A stretch of DNA of 60,000 bases from Polytrichum commune (lineage: Eukaryota > Streptophyta > Polytrichopsida > Polytrichales > Polytrichaceae). The stretch is taken from assembly GCA_950295325.1 (NCBI GenBank), contig OX485806.1:41790001-41850000 (forward strand). Reading direction: 5' to 3'. Both the position numbers and the translations under genes were made by a program. Under the pieces are notes generated by a model. The model was not told the origin of the DNA. It worked only from the letters and a program-made list of their open reading frames with translations, and did no database searches. Every line of letters starts with the position of its first letter. Position 1 is the stretch's first letter. Of the stretch, positions 46,641 to 59,246 are shown piece by piece.

Positions 46641-47535
46641 TTTGGATGTGGGCTCATTGTTTTATATGGATTGTGTTGAAATTTGTATGTGTGGACGTTG
46701 GACATGTTGCGTGTTGCGTTTGCATTTTGCATATATTCAACATGGCAATCTAGCCTCCCATTTTTGAAGGTAAGGGATCATTAAATTAAGGTATTAGATT
46801 AGGGTGTTGGGGCGTAGCCTAGAGCTAGGTGTATGGGCATGACAAATCAATTCCATGTATCAAGCTTTAAATTAAGTTTTTATTGCAAAAAACAATACCA
46901 CGTGTATTGAAAATTCTAAAAAAACTAATCAACTTGGCATCAGAGGAACCTTGAAGCCTCTAGCCCATTAGGGACCATTGGATCCTTTAGGCCCTAATCC
47001 CTAACCACCCAAACGGTAGCCCAAATCCACCCAAGCCCACTAGGTATTAGGGTCCGTTGGAATCTCCACATGAGGTTGGACTACCTAACAATTTCCAAAC
47101 CTTACCCTCGGTATTTTTTGTGCTTCACTACCAATTTTAATTGATGAGTTGTTTAAACTTTGATGCTTCAGCTTACTTGAATATACATTCAATTGTTTTT
47201 CTTCATTTAGGTAAGTTGTTTTGGCTATTTTGATTTCCAATGGGCATATCTTTTTATGTTGGACTATTTTATACTAGCATTTGTAACTTTGCATACTGGG
47301 ATTTTGGGGTTAATGGTGCAACCATGTTGAATGAATTGTTGATGTACAATTTTAGCTTTGTAATGTTGTTTCTCCATACATTGGCATAAGTAAATGCCCA
47401 AGTTTCCATAGGTTTCAAGCTAATGGAAATGCTTCACCAAAACTTGTTGCAAAAACATCATAATGTGACAACAATTAACAGAAAAAAAATGTGTGTCTAA
47501 CCAACAATAAAGATTAGCAAACAAGATAACATGCA
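46641..47535. other. No gene recognised
   Basis: AT-rich, with no repeat-family match and no convincing reading frame. Confidence 0.45.
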
Positions 47536-48414
47536 GATACCCTTGCTAACTCCCTTTAATTAACTTGGCCGCTTCTCAATTCTAGCAAGGGTCACGAGCG
47601 CTAACCCTTCACATTCGACCCATGTGAATGATTAGCTCCCAATACCTTGGACCTCCAAGCTCATAAGTGGGTGATTAACCCTCTTACACTTGCATTTGAG
47701 ACTCTCATGTTATTCGGTAGCCAATGGTTAGATGAAAATCCAATATTTAGTTGATCATCACGTTGTTGGAGCAACACTAAAACAAACTGAATCATACTAG
47801 GCAAATATGCCCCCACGTTAGGCCAATGCCCTTGGAGGCCGTGTTGTTTGGCCTCGGGTGGGATCGATCAACAACGGCCTTACTCCTATAATCCTTTAGG
47901 ACTTTGGGCAGGGCCCCTACCCACCGTCAAAAAACCTTTTGTCTCTCTCCTAAGGGTTGGGGATAAAAACCCCTAGCAGCTTCAAAAAATACTTTATCGA
48001 CATCTAGTATTTGCATAGATGCCAATGGACCCCTCACTTGCCCCATTCAAGCAAGTATTGAGGAAATTATGGCAGTTCAAACCTAGGAAGTCCCGAGCGC
48101 TACTCCTAGGTCACTGTTGTCCTAGGGAGTTGTCCCTAAGCAACGCCTCACTCAAATTGCCATATATCCTAGCTCACACCTCTGATTGAGGCATTTTTGG
48201 AATCCGGACGTCATAAGCCATACATAGCTCAAGGCCTTAGCCTCGTGAATCCTAGTCTCTATGGGTGGGAGGCGATCTCAATCCTGGGGATCTTCACCCA
48301 CACTATGATCATTTGGGCCCTCTCACCAATGGCGCCACAAATCCCGGGTGTCACTCCGGGGTCCTTTTTGTGTTCATGGTAATTTGAGCACTCCTCATGA
48401 AGAAATACGCAACA
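47536..48414 (-). mobile_element. LTR-C copy, diverged, nearly full-length
   Basis: Minus-strand family match from 'acccttgctaactccc' to the rc of TGTTGCGTATTTCTTC, with several internal deletions (for example around 47950). Ends are mutated and no target duplication can be seen. It is older than the copy at 48775-49737. Confidence 0.78.
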
Positions 48415-48774
48415 CAACATGGTTGGGATATTTGGATATGGATGACATCATACCACATAATGAGTAATGTACCATAGATCTTACTCGTGGTAGATACTTG
48501 ACCAATATGTGATGATATAACATGGCATTTGCATAAGCCTTATAATTACACCAAACGGCATGTCGTTTATAAATACAATGCATGGTTCACTTGCCTTCAA
48601 GAATTATGCCATATACATGTGCCATTGTTTATTGCATTGTTTTAATGTCCACAACATGGTGTTGGAATCATTTAATTGAAGGTGGGTTGGACCGGTTCAA
48701 AGTTTGGGGTTTGTTTTCACTTTGGAATTGACAAAAAGTTGAAACAAATTATTTATGTGGTAGTTGTCGCAACC
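48415..48774. other. Unassigned sequence between two LTR-C copies
   Basis: 360 bp with no coding or repeat signal. Confidence 0.5.
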
Positions 48775-49737
48775 CTTGCTAGCCCCCCTTGACAATCTTT
48801 CCAATTTTCAATTCTAGCAAAGGTTACGAGCGCTAACCATTTGCATTCCGCCATGCTAATGATTAGCTCCTCCTACCCCGGACCTTATAGTTCATAGGAG
48901 GGAACCAACCCTCCTACTTTGCTTTCGGGACTCACCCCTTAATCGGTAACCCATTCCTAGATGTGGACTTCCATCCATAGAAGTCCAATCCCATGTTGAT
49001 CATCGCATTGCCGGAGCAACACTACAACAACCCGAACCATACTAGGCAACTATGGCCTCACAATGGGCCAATGCCCATGGAGGCCTTGCCGTTCGGCCTC
49101 GGGTGGGTGAGGCCACACCACCTCACCCATATAAGCCTCTAGGACTCTACGCGGGGCCCCTACCCCACCGTCAACCAACCTCTTGTCTCTCTACCAAGAG
49201 TTGGGGCCAAGTGGACATTTTCCCTTAGCCGCTGGGCCTAGAAGCCCCCAGCAGCTTCAGACCATCATAACTTCCTTGTATGATGTCTGATTCCAGCAAC
49301 CAACCACTCCATCTTCATCTACGCTTCACGTAGATGCCGATGGACTCCTCACTTGCCCCATTCGGGCAAGTGGTGAGGAAGTTATGCCTGTTTGAACCTT
49401 GGCAGTCCCGGGAATCACTCCCAGGCACTGCTGTAGCAGGGCGCTGTCCCGGGACAGCGCCCCACTCAAATGGCCATAACTCCTAGCTCACACCTCGGAT
49501 TGAGGTGTTCTTGAGCATTCTAGAATCACCACACCATGAGCTACGCATAGCTCATGGCCTTACCCTTGTGCCTCCTAGTCTTCGTGGATGGGAGGCGTTC
49601 CCAACGCCCGGGGACCTCACCCACACTAGGATCACTTGGGCCCTCTCACCAACGGCGCCACAAGTCCCGGGTGTCACTCCGGGGTCCCCCTTGTGCCCAT
49701 GGTGTTTCGGGCACTCCTCATGGAGAGGTGCGCGACA
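48775..49737 (-). mobile_element. LTR-C copy C2, full-length solo LTR with perfect 5-bp duplication
   Basis: 963 bp, TGTCGCAACCC...GTGCGCGACA, flanked by GTAGT (48770-48774 and 49738-49742). It contains a 22-bp perfect palindrome centred on TCCCGGGA (49440-49461) and further hairpins. Well preserved. Confidence 0.9.
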
Positions 49738-52231
49738 GTAGTACCTTTGTGCATATTATGGGAGATTAATATCTAACTCATTTCTCAATAGTTTGGCTTG
49801 AAAAAATTGATTGATGACCATTAATTATGTAGAGTATCCTCAAAATTTGAGAGAATTTGTAAAACAATGGTACATCAAGAATAGCAAAAAAACCAACAAC
49901 CTGATTGGGATTTGGAAGTGTTTTCAACCTAAAATGATGGTTTATAGTTCAATCATTTTCTTTCATTGTATGGTAAATGAGGGTGTACCCCTTTTAGATG
50001 TGCATATCCTATTATAAGGCAATATACCTATGAGGGATTTATTTCCTCACTTATTTGTGTGAGGTATTCGTTTGCTTGTTTTTTTGCCACATTTTTTCAT
50101 TTTGATTTTTATAACACTACCATAACTTTAGTTGGAATAAATAACATGGATAACACACTAGTTAATTTGTTTGGATTCTCTTGGGTTCCAAATAACCATA
50201 AATATTTTCTTCTTTTCTAGCATTTGTTTTGGTTACATTGACCACAACCTTATGTTCACATCCCAAATGGAGTTTGGATGAGGCATGCCAATTTTCTCTT
50301 CAATTTGGTTGGCATTTGAGATCATCGACATGCTATTTGTATGTATTGTGTAAAGCAAAGACCCTAGTTTCATGCATTGTTGTCAAATCCTCCACAAACA
50401 CCCAATTAAATAGATGTTTACAATTCACATCGGAAACATGCTCCATGGTGAAAGCATGATAACAATTTTAATGATCTTGATGTTAGACCTCAAGCCCATC
50501 AAGAGTTGTTTGCAAAGTGCTTAGAGTTGCTTCATGTTCAGTGCACATAGTAAATTGAAATAAATGCACCTCATCTAACTCCATGCGCAACCCATTTTGT
50601 TTATCATGTGATGTTTCCAACAATGGGATGAACTCTGCTTAATAAACAACTCCTTTTGCCTACAACTCTAATTGCAAAGCTCATACCATGTGGCATAATT
50701 GCACATATTAAATTTCACATTGTTGAAGTCTTGGGAGCCAATTGGAAGACAAATCTTGTATGTATCCTAGTATATTGTCATTTCCATCAGCTACATAGCA
50801 CAAAAACAATTTTATAGCCATGAATGGTGGAGGTTGGTAGATACTACCAACCAACCATAAGTCAATGTTGTTAGATCCTGTAGTTTTACCTAGAAAATTT
50901 GCATTTGTCTCTATGCTAACAAATTTGTCTGTATATTAATGGCATGTGAATCTCAATAAGTGCACATGAGGTATTGTATCATTTTTGAAAAAATTGCTAA
51001 TATTTTGCAATGTTGTCACTCTTGCTCAATAGTAATGATTGTGTACCTCAATGTACATATGTGTTTGAGCATGATTTGTGTATTTTAGAAAAATAAATAT
51101 CTTACCAGGGTGCAAACACTATACACAAAAGGAGCTTCGAAATGGGTTGAGCACTAGATGACTCTCCACAATTGTTGCAACATTGAAACCTAGTTTTTTT
51201 CAACATGCACAACATGACATAGCAACCCTTTATTGTCACGTAAGTTTGTGCATAACATGGATTTCCAATTAACAACATATCACTTAGTTTTTATTAGATT
51301 AGTGAACACATTAATGCTTGCCATGCCCAATTTTGACACAAGTGGTTAATTCCTACGTAGAATAATGAATCCTATGTTTGTCATGGTTAAACACATGTTT
51401 TTGAAAAATAGAGGATAATATAGTAGAATCAATCCACCTATCTTGGCCAGCAACTACTGGGGGAGGTGGTAACAAACATCATGAACACAAGATGTTAAGC
51501 ATAATAATGGAATAAATAATATTGTTGCAATCCTACTAAGCGGACTATTTGTGGTACCATTTTTTTTTTGTTAAGATTTAAGTCACCCAAGTGCTTATAA
51601 TCCCATCTAGGCCAACAACCACCTCCCATAACTTAGATGGACATACATTATGTTTGTAGATCTTTTGTTTGCCATATATTTTACCAATCTAATTTCTCAA
51701 CATAACAATCTAGTATGGTTACATGTAGTCATAAATAGTGATCATAAAGATGCCAAACGAGCAAACATAACATTTTTTTCATATTATAAATTTTATTTTA
51801 TTTTCAATTAAAAATAATAATCATTATAATTACATACCTTTTACACTTTTAGCCTTGGGTTCTTTGAATGTCATAATTTATAAACCTTATGTATATAGGC
51901 TCAATCATATTCTACTATAATGTAGCATATAAACATTGCTTTGAGCATAACAATACAAATAAACAAAATGTACATTTGAGGGATGGGCATTAATCCACTA
52001 TGATTTTTCCATGGTTTCTATGCTATGAGTATGGAATTTGCATCTATTCAAGATGGACCGTGCTCAAAATCCACCTTCCACCAAAAATTATGGTTTGTAT
52101 CCTAGCTTGCATAATGCCGAATCAAATCTTCATTCCTTGCCATCGGTCGGTAGTACTCGCTTGAAACTATCAAAAATGAGGTTTAGAATTTATAGAATTT
52201 GGTTTGGACAAAGCTCTTGCCACACGCATTG
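49738..52231. other. AT-rich sequence, no gene recognised
   Basis: About 2.5 kb. Short frames such as 49811-50017 and 50229-50459 (plus) show no known motif and no shared splice structure. None of the named repeat families occurs here. Confidence 0.45.
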
Positions 52232-52292
52232 TGTGAGGCCAAACCCCCCACCCTTAAGCGTCCGTAGTCCGAGTAGTGGGTTTGGGCTCACA
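52232..52292 (-). repeat. 61-bp terminal hairpin of LTR-B (copy B4)
   Basis: Identical length and layout to 13150-13210, with arms TGTGAGGCCAAACCC and GGGTTTGGGCTCACA. On the minus strand it encodes CEPKPTTRTTDA followed by a stop, matching the tail of the small ORF in copy B1. Confidence 0.75.
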
Positions 52293-52434
52293 TTCCTCCG
52301 CGGTATTGGATTTGGACTTGGATGAGTCCATAGTGCAAGGTTCACCCTTCAAGTGGTCTTGGATTTAACTGGAATTTCATTTTTAACAACTCAATGTACA
52401 ATTTCAATACGTATGTGGAGAATGCACAAGTTAA

Positions 52435-52647
52435 CTATGTTATTTTAACCTCCTTATGCTCGGGTGCTATTTTGTCTTTGTTTGCTTCTAACGTCCATCC
52501 GGCCGCTTTAGCTACACAAGCCCTTAAGGATATCCCTCTCCTAAATGGAGTCCGTGCCGTTGACTCTATACTACCACTTGAACTATCACTTGTGTATTCC
52601 GTATCGCTACTATAAGAGGTCTCACTTGGTGTCTCCATACCGTACAT
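52435..52647 (-). CDS. Conserved small ORF of LTR-B (copy B4)
   Basis: 70 codons, ATG at 52647. An acidic, serine-rich N-terminus is followed by RRGISLRACVAKAAGWTLE (core 52536-52486) and a charged tail ending at a stop (52435). The core protein is identical to copy B3 while 11 of its 17 codons differ silently. A second short frame downstream (ATG near 52342 to the hairpin, MDSSKSK...TTDA) is homologous to both ends of the B1 ORF, so one ORF in B1 corresponds to two in B4. Function is unknown. Confidence 0.55.
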   Translation of the reverse strand: MYGMETPSETSYSSDTEYTSDSSSGSIESTARTPFRRGISLRACVAKAAGWTLEANKDKIAPEHKEVKIT

Positions 52648-52928
52648 AAGCCTTTAAGTATTAAGAAATACTTATGTGACTTATGTCAATCTCTCCCTCG
52701 CACCTTTGGTCTTTGCTTCCTTTGTCTTGCCATCGCGAGAGTGCTCCACATTCTCCATTAATTTGTGCACGTGGTTTATTTTTAAAGAGAGGATGCAAGT
52801 GTTAAAAAAAAACACTATTCTCTATAGTCAATCTCAAATACATTTACTTGTGAAAGCCACCATAACACTAACTAGCATAATGTAACTAACTACTTGTCTA
52901 TGAGCTAATTAGGTAGGCTATCTACTAA

Positions 52929-53165
52929 GCTCCTTCATGAACCCATCTCTTTACTTTCTAATTACATAAACCTAGCTCCTTCATAAACCCAGCTTCTTAG
53001 CTTCTAACTAAACAAACCCAGCTCCTTCATAAACCCAGCTCCTTCATGAACCCAGCTCCTTAGCTTCTAACTAAACAAACCCAGGTCCTTCATAAACCCA
53101 GCTCTTTACTTTCTAACTAAACAAACCCAGCTCCTTCATAAACCCAGCTCCTTCATGAACCCACA
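52929..53165. repeat. Tandem repeat inside LTR-B copy B4
   Basis: Repeats of 'cccagctccttcataaa' and 'cttctaactaaacaaa' in alternating order, about nine units with little divergence. It occupies the variable middle of the element. Confidence 0.8.
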
Positions 53166-54380
53166 ACTTTGTAGTTGTAATCCCCAACTACCTCACTAAT
53201 TATTCAAGCCCTTAACTAATCTTCCTACCTAATTTCCCTAATTCTACTAACAACCCCTTTCTAATCACACAATTCTTCTCTAATCCTAAAATCCTAAAAT
53301 CCTAGAGAGGAGAGGGGGAGAGAGAATTTCCTAACTTCACTAAGACTAACTAATCCACACAAGTATATTTTTGCACTCATCACAACATCAAGTGCTCAAC
53401 TCTTAAACATGGAACTTGCAACCACGTGTATTCAAAACATGAACTTTAAGTACCACAAATTGGAATCATGAATTAACTTTAAAAATCCTTCACGTCAACA
53501 CTAATTCTACCAAGAGGTCAAGCCCTCTTCAAGGCTAACAAGCCTTGGCTCTCAAACTAAAAACTAAGCACACACATGTGCTCCAATATGGCTTCCCACA
53601 CCTACACTTATAACTCGTGGGGTGCCTTGGAGCACAAAGGAAAGAGAGGATGAGTGAGGGAAGAATGAGGGATTATATAGTAAGCTTGAGGGGGTGAGCA
53701 CCCTCAAGGCTCACGATAAGCCCTTGAGATTTCCTCCTACTTAGTAGGCGCCAATCCTATCTTCTAAGTCTTCCTCCCTCAAATGATCAACAAGGATCCT
53801 AATTCGAACATTTAACTAGCCTTGGCTTTCTACCTACCACACTTTACCAAACTTGGGATGCTTCAACCCAAACTTAGCCTCCTTCGCTTTCCGCCGCCAT
53901 AACTTTCTCCCCTTACTTTCCCAAATCGTCGCTCACCACTTAATTCAAACCACGATGCTTAACTCGTGATTTGATTGGTGCTTTGAGAATTTGCTTATCC
54001 TCCACCTTGCATTCTTCCTTGGGCCTTCCCCATTAAGTGGCCATGATGAGGTGGTCCACTTGTGCGCTCCATGTGATCCTCCATTCATCCCAATTCGAAT
54101 GCACTTGCCTCTTGAGTCACTTTGGTTGTCTCCATCCATTTGTACTAGCCTACTCACTAACTACTCAATCCAAGTTCTCCTTACCTATCCTCATTCACTC
54201 AAATCCTTCCGAAGGTAAAAACACAATAACAACTCACATCCTAGCCTCTTACAACATGGTACTTCTAAGACTAACATTTCACTCTTTTTATATTTTTGTG
54301 AAGTAACATGCTACTTCAAAGTGCATCAACTAACGTTTCAAGGGTCTAAGACTAAATGTGGGCACCCTTTTGGGCTCACA

Positions 54381-54898
54381 ATCAAACATCATACAATGAA
54401 GTTATGATGGTCTGAAGCTGCTGAGGGCTTCTAGGCCCATCGACTAAGTGAAAATGTCTACTTGGCCCCAACTCTTGGTAGAGAGACAAAGGTTTCTTGA
54501 CGGTGGGGTAGCGGCCCCGCGTAGAGGCCTAGAGGCTTATATGGGTGAGGCCTCACCCACCCCAGGCCGAATGGCACGGCCTCCATGGGCTTTGGCCCAT
54601 TGTGAGGCCATAGTTCCCTAGTATGGTTCGGGTTGTTGTAGTGTTGCTCCGGCAACGCAATGATCAACATAGGATTGGACTTCCATGGATGGAAGTCCAC
54701 ATCGAAGAAATTGGTTATCAATTAAGGGGTGTGTCCCGAAAGCAAAGTAGGAGGGTTGGTTCCCCCCTACGAACTATAAGATCCGGGGTAGGAGGAGCTA
54801 ACCATTAGCATGGCGGAATGCAAAGGATTAGTGCTCGTAACCTTTGCTAGAAACAAAAATTGAAAAGATTGTTAAGAGAGCTAGCAAGGGTTGCAACA
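54381..54898 (+). mobile_element. LTR-C fragment, 3' half
   Basis: Follows the family from 'gacatcatacaa' to GGGTTGCAACA. Its left side is replaced by LTR-B copy B4 and its right side abuts another LTR-C fragment. Confidence 0.78.
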
Positions 54899-55518
54899 AT
54901 AACATCCTTAATACTTGCCTGAATTGGGCAAGTTAGGTGTCCATTGGCATCTATGTGAAGCGTAAATGAAGATGGAGTGGTTGTGTATTAGCATCAAATA
55001 TTATATAAGGAAGTTATGATGGTTTGAAGCTGCTGGGGCTTCTAGCCCCAACGGTTAAGGAAAAATGTCTACTTGGCCCCAACTTTTGGTAGAGAGACAA
55101 AATGTTTTTTGACGGTGGTGTAGGGGTCCTACCAAAAGTCTTAAAGGCTTATATGGGTGAGGTGGTGTGGCCTTAGCCACCCGAGGCCGAACGGCACGGC
55201 CTTCATGGGCTTTGGCCCAATGTGAGGGCATAATTGCTTAGTATGGTTCGGGTTGTTGTAGTGTTGTTCCGACAATGCGATGATCAACAAAAGATTGGAC
55301 TTCCGTGGATGGAAGTCCACATCTAAGAAGTTGTTACCAATTAAGGGATGGGTCCCGAAAGCAAAGTAGGAAGGTTGATTCCCCTCCTATGAATTATGTG
55401 GTCTGGGGTAGGAGGAGCTAACCATTAGCATGGCGGAATGAAAAGGGTTAGCATTGTGACCCTTGCAAGAAATGAAAATGATTAAGATGGTTAAGGGAAA
55501 CTAACAAGGGTTGCGACA
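54899..55518 (+). mobile_element. LTR-C fragment, 3' two-thirds, ending at a gypsy protease
   Basis: Runs from 'aataacatccttaatacttgcc' to GGGTTGCGACA. The base after its end begins the gypsy protease fragment of copy G3, the same junction as in copy G2 (16733/16734). Confidence 0.78.
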
Positions 55519-55845
55519 TGTAGCCTTATGCCAAAGCTTAGTTCTTATGCACCTCAAGGCCCAAAAGCATGGAATAAATGTCTCATGTTTGTTTAATAAC
55601 AAAGGGGTATACATTCTTTCATAAGCCCGAAGCTTACAAAGGAGTTGTGGTTTGCCCATGCGTAGAGTTGGCAAGCCCACCAGGGTGCGGTTTTGAAAGG
55701 GCAAACTGTATGAGGCAAAGGAGGTGGCAATGCATGTGACCTTCTAATGTGGGATATTAGATTTTTGTGAAGATTTCATTTCATGTGGAATAAATAAAGT
55801 GCATGTCATTTTAAAGGTCGTCTTCTTTGAGACTCATATGGTACA
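55519..55845 (+). pseudogene. Ty3/gypsy protease fragment (copy G3)
   Basis: Reads LMHLKAQKHGINVSCL, then ISPKLTKELWFAHA, matching the protease region of G1 and G2. The D-S-G-A region is altered to NNKG and stops are present. It is truncated on the right by the minus-strand LTR-A copy A5. Confidence 0.6.
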
Positions 55846-56367
55846 TGGTGAAGGTGGGCTGCCCTTGCAGCCCAAGCCGAACGCGGATGATAGGTGTATA
55901 ACGTGAGTAGTTAGATTTTTAAAGGAAATTAAATATGCGTCGTAGTACCTCCGGAGGTTGGGCCTTAGTTTTTTACTATTGTGGCTCTAAACTCCACTAA
56001 CCAATTTCATATCTAGTTCTTATCTTAACCTACAACCTATTCTATGCACATACGCACCAGTCTTGAAACCAAGGCAATCCTAATTTGTGAATTGGGTTGG
56101 TTCTAATACACACCAATAGGGTGTGACTCATACCACCTTAGCTCAATGAACGGAGTAACGACAATTTGATGGACCATTCAATTCTTCCTATTTGTTTATT
56201 TAATTCTATTTAGTTTTCTAAGCGGGGAAACTTGGCCTAAGTCCCACCCTTTATACAAATTCTTTCTTAATTATTTAATTTCGGGTGCACCTCCTACTTC
56301 ACTACATTCACATATTAGGCATCACCCCTTACCTGGTTGGTGCATCCCTTACCTCGGAACCTTTTAA

Positions 56368-57340
56368 TGTCGCGCACCTCTCCATGAGGAGTGCCCAAAA
56401 CACCATGGGCACAAGGGGGACCCCGGAGTGACACGCGGGACTTGTGGCGCTGTTGGTGAGAGGGCCCAAGTGATCCTAGTGTGGGCGAGGGCCCCGGGCG
56501 TTGGGAACGCCTCCCACCCACGAAGACTAGGAGGCACAAGGGTAAGGCCATGAGTTATGCGTAGCTCATGGCGTGGTAATTCTAGAATGCTTAAGAACAC
56601 CTCAATCAGAGGTGTGAGCTAGGAGTTATGGCCATTTGAGTGGGCCGCTGTCCCGGGACAGCGCCCTGGTACAGCAGTGCCTGGGAGTGATTCCCGGGAC
56701 TGCCAAGCTTCAAACAGGCATAACTTCCTCAAGACTTGCTCGAATGGGGCAAGTGAGGAGTCCATCGGCATCTACGTGAAGCGTAGATGGAGATGGAGTG
56801 GTTGGTTGTTATGATCAGACATCATACAAGGAAGTTATGATGGTCTGAAGTTGCTGGGGGCTTCTAGGCCCAGCGGCTAAGGGAAAGTGTCCACTTGGCC
56901 CCAACTCTTGGTAGAGACAAGAGGTTGGTTGACGGTGGGGTAGGGGCCCCGCGTAGAGTCCTAGAGGCTTATATGGGTGAGGTGGTGTGGCCTCACCCAC
57001 CCGAGGCCGAACGGCAAGGCCTCCATGGGCTTTGGCCTATTGTGAGGCCATAGTTGCCTAGTATGCTTCGGGTTGTTGTAGTGTTGCTCCGACAACGCGA
57101 TGATCAACATAGGATTGGACTTCCATGGATGGAAGTCCACATTGGGGAAATGGGTTACCGATTAAGGGGTGAGTCCCGAAAGCAAAGTAGGAGGGTTGGT
57201 TCCCTCCTATGAACTATTGGTCCGGGGTAAGAGGAGCTATCCATTAGCATGGCGGAATGCGAAGGGTTAGCCACTCGTAACCTTTGCTAGAATTGAAAAT
57301 TGGCAAGATGGTCAAGGGGGGGCTAGCAAGGGTTGCGACA
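56368..57340 (+). mobile_element. LTR-C copy C3, full-length solo LTR with perfect 5-bp duplication
   Basis: 973 bp, TGTCGCGCACC...GGGTTGCGACA, flanked by TTTAA (56363-56367 and 57341-57345). It is inserted in LTR-A copy A5, and the empty site matches LTR-A at the 'ttccgaggtaagg...gcacgaggcc' region. Confidence 0.9.
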
Positions 57341-57895
57341 TTTAAGGCCTCGTGCACGTCCTTTTGAAGGTTGAATAACATCTCAAACCCTTCGGACTTC
57401 AATGGTCCGAAGGGTGGTGTCACCCTACCGAGTTAAGTTTCCGATTCGGGTCTGTTGCCAACAAGGGTTTATGATTTATTTTGTATGTTTTAATTATTAA
57501 ATGTGTTTACACTGGATATACCACGAAATGAAACTTAATGGGACTAGGGTGACGGGCAACCTGTAGGTTCAACTTATTATACAATCTTCATAAATTGGGG
57601 CCATTACTCCCAATCTATGGGGCCAACAACATAATAGTGGATTCGCGGGTCATTAACCTCACCTTTCCACCAACAACATTCAGAGCGGTCGTGTCGGTGA
57701 TTAATCCAACTTACCACATACAAAACTTGCTAATAAATGAAGCTACTACCACAAAACATACCAAGGGGCCCGAAAACAATGGAGTTGGGTATTTCCTTGG
57801 CGGTCAAATGGTCAAGCCACTAGACCTTACGAGATAGGTGAGTAGGTTAGAGATGCATACCTTAGCCGCGCTCCCTCCAACCCTAAATGGAGGGC

Positions 57896-59246
57896 TGTGA
57901 GCCCAAAATCGGTGCCCACATGTTTAGTTGATCATGTAAAATCGTTCTTATGTGATTTGGAAATTCTTTTAGTTACTTAAAGACTTAAAAAGAGTGTAAG
58001 GGTGGGTTTTGGTTTGGAGATGAATTTTACCACTAGTTTAAGTGTTTAGTAGATTGGGAGTCAACGTATTTGATTAAGGAGAGTGAAGGATTGAGTGGAA
58101 TTTGTTGTGAGGTGATGGCTGGGTTGAATGATTAAATTAGGCTAGGGTGTGTTAGAATTGGGTTGAGGAGATGTCCGAATTAGGCTTGCCCAGGGTTCAT
58201 TGTGGGATAAGGTCACTGTGACCTAGTTAATCCCGGAGCCAAGGGTACCCAAGGAGTTGAGTGGCCGCAGCTGGGACCTCTCTCTCAAATGTTGAAGCCA
58301 GGGGGGTTGCGGCAGTAGGTCGCCGAGGGAGGACTACCTAACGGATTGCAGTCAATTCTGCACCGACGAGGAGCAGGGAGCAGTGAATAAGCAAGGAGGT
58401 GTGAAGGCGAGGGGCGAGAATACGGACACTTCAGGAGGTGGAGGGAGAGGCAAATTGAATGAAAACGAGGGGAGGTGGCTGGGATTGCTACCTCTTGGCC
58501 AAGCTCGAGAATTCTACATGCTTGATTTGGATTTTGATTCGGACTCAGTTGCAATAATATTGGGTTTACCATTAGAATTCAGCTACTGATTCAGAAGGGG
58601 GGATTCAACCTCGGAGTTAGGATGTAGATGAATGAGCGGCGGGCTTGCTGGAGGAAGGGACGTTCCCTCATGCTGGTCGTCCGAGAGGAGAGTTAGGAGG
58701 TGGATCGGCAATACAGGTCTTACTAACTATTGGTATAAAACTCGGTGACGGGCGTTGACGGGCGGAGGGTCTGGCCAAACAACGTAGATTCTGCGGTAAT
58801 TAGGAGTGACTGAGGTTATGCACTAGGGCTAATACTGATTCGAAGGGAGAGGCCCATGGGCTAGTAATGATAATTGGGCAATTAGGCAAGGGCAAGGGGT
58901 AGATCAGAAGGGTTAGGAGGGGGGTAGCAAGGATTGGGAACCGGTTCCAGGGGGGAAGGGCCGTGGCTTTCAACCATGAGACATTGTGCAATTGGTTCAC
59001 AAGACATTTAGTCTAGGCTAGGGGTGGTAGTATAGTGAGTGGGTTAATGGGTAAGGGGGTGTAGGTTAGGAAAAAAAATCATTTCTTAAGGCTTGTAATT
59101 CATGTTATGAAATGGAAGTGATGATTTGGTGTGACATCCTGTGAACTTCACACATGTTAACGGTTCAGTGAACAGTTAGCAGTGAATGTGGGCTCTAAGC
59201 CTCTACCCGGACTATGACGCTTAAAGGTGGGGATTTAGGGCTAACA
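57896..59246 (+). mobile_element. LTR-B copy B5, short form with perfect 5-bp duplication
   Basis: 1,351 bp, TGTGAGCCCAAAATCGG...GGGCTAACA, flanked by AGGGC (57891-57895 and 59247-59251). Paired TGACGGGCG-like motifs (58745-58765) match B1 at 12542. The terminal hairpin (59187-59246) is mutated. The conserved core peptide is absent, so this is a shorter subtype. It is inserted in LTR-A copy A5. Confidence 0.88.

Larger units (their letters stand above)
52232..54380 (-). mobile_element. LTR-B copy B4, both ends intact
   Basis: 2,149 bp. On the minus strand it begins TGTGAGCCCAAAAGGGTGCCC (54380 downward) and ends with the 61-bp hairpin (52292-52232). The first 500 bp closely match B1. Flanking 5-mers differ (CATTG and ATCAA), so the target duplication is lost or the ends come from recombination; only the right side abuts LTR-C sequence. 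Confidence 0.82.

Noticed and set aside
52227-54385. Target duplication of LTR-B copy B4
   Set aside because: Flanks CATTG and ATCAA do not match. Shifting the ends by a few bases does not help.
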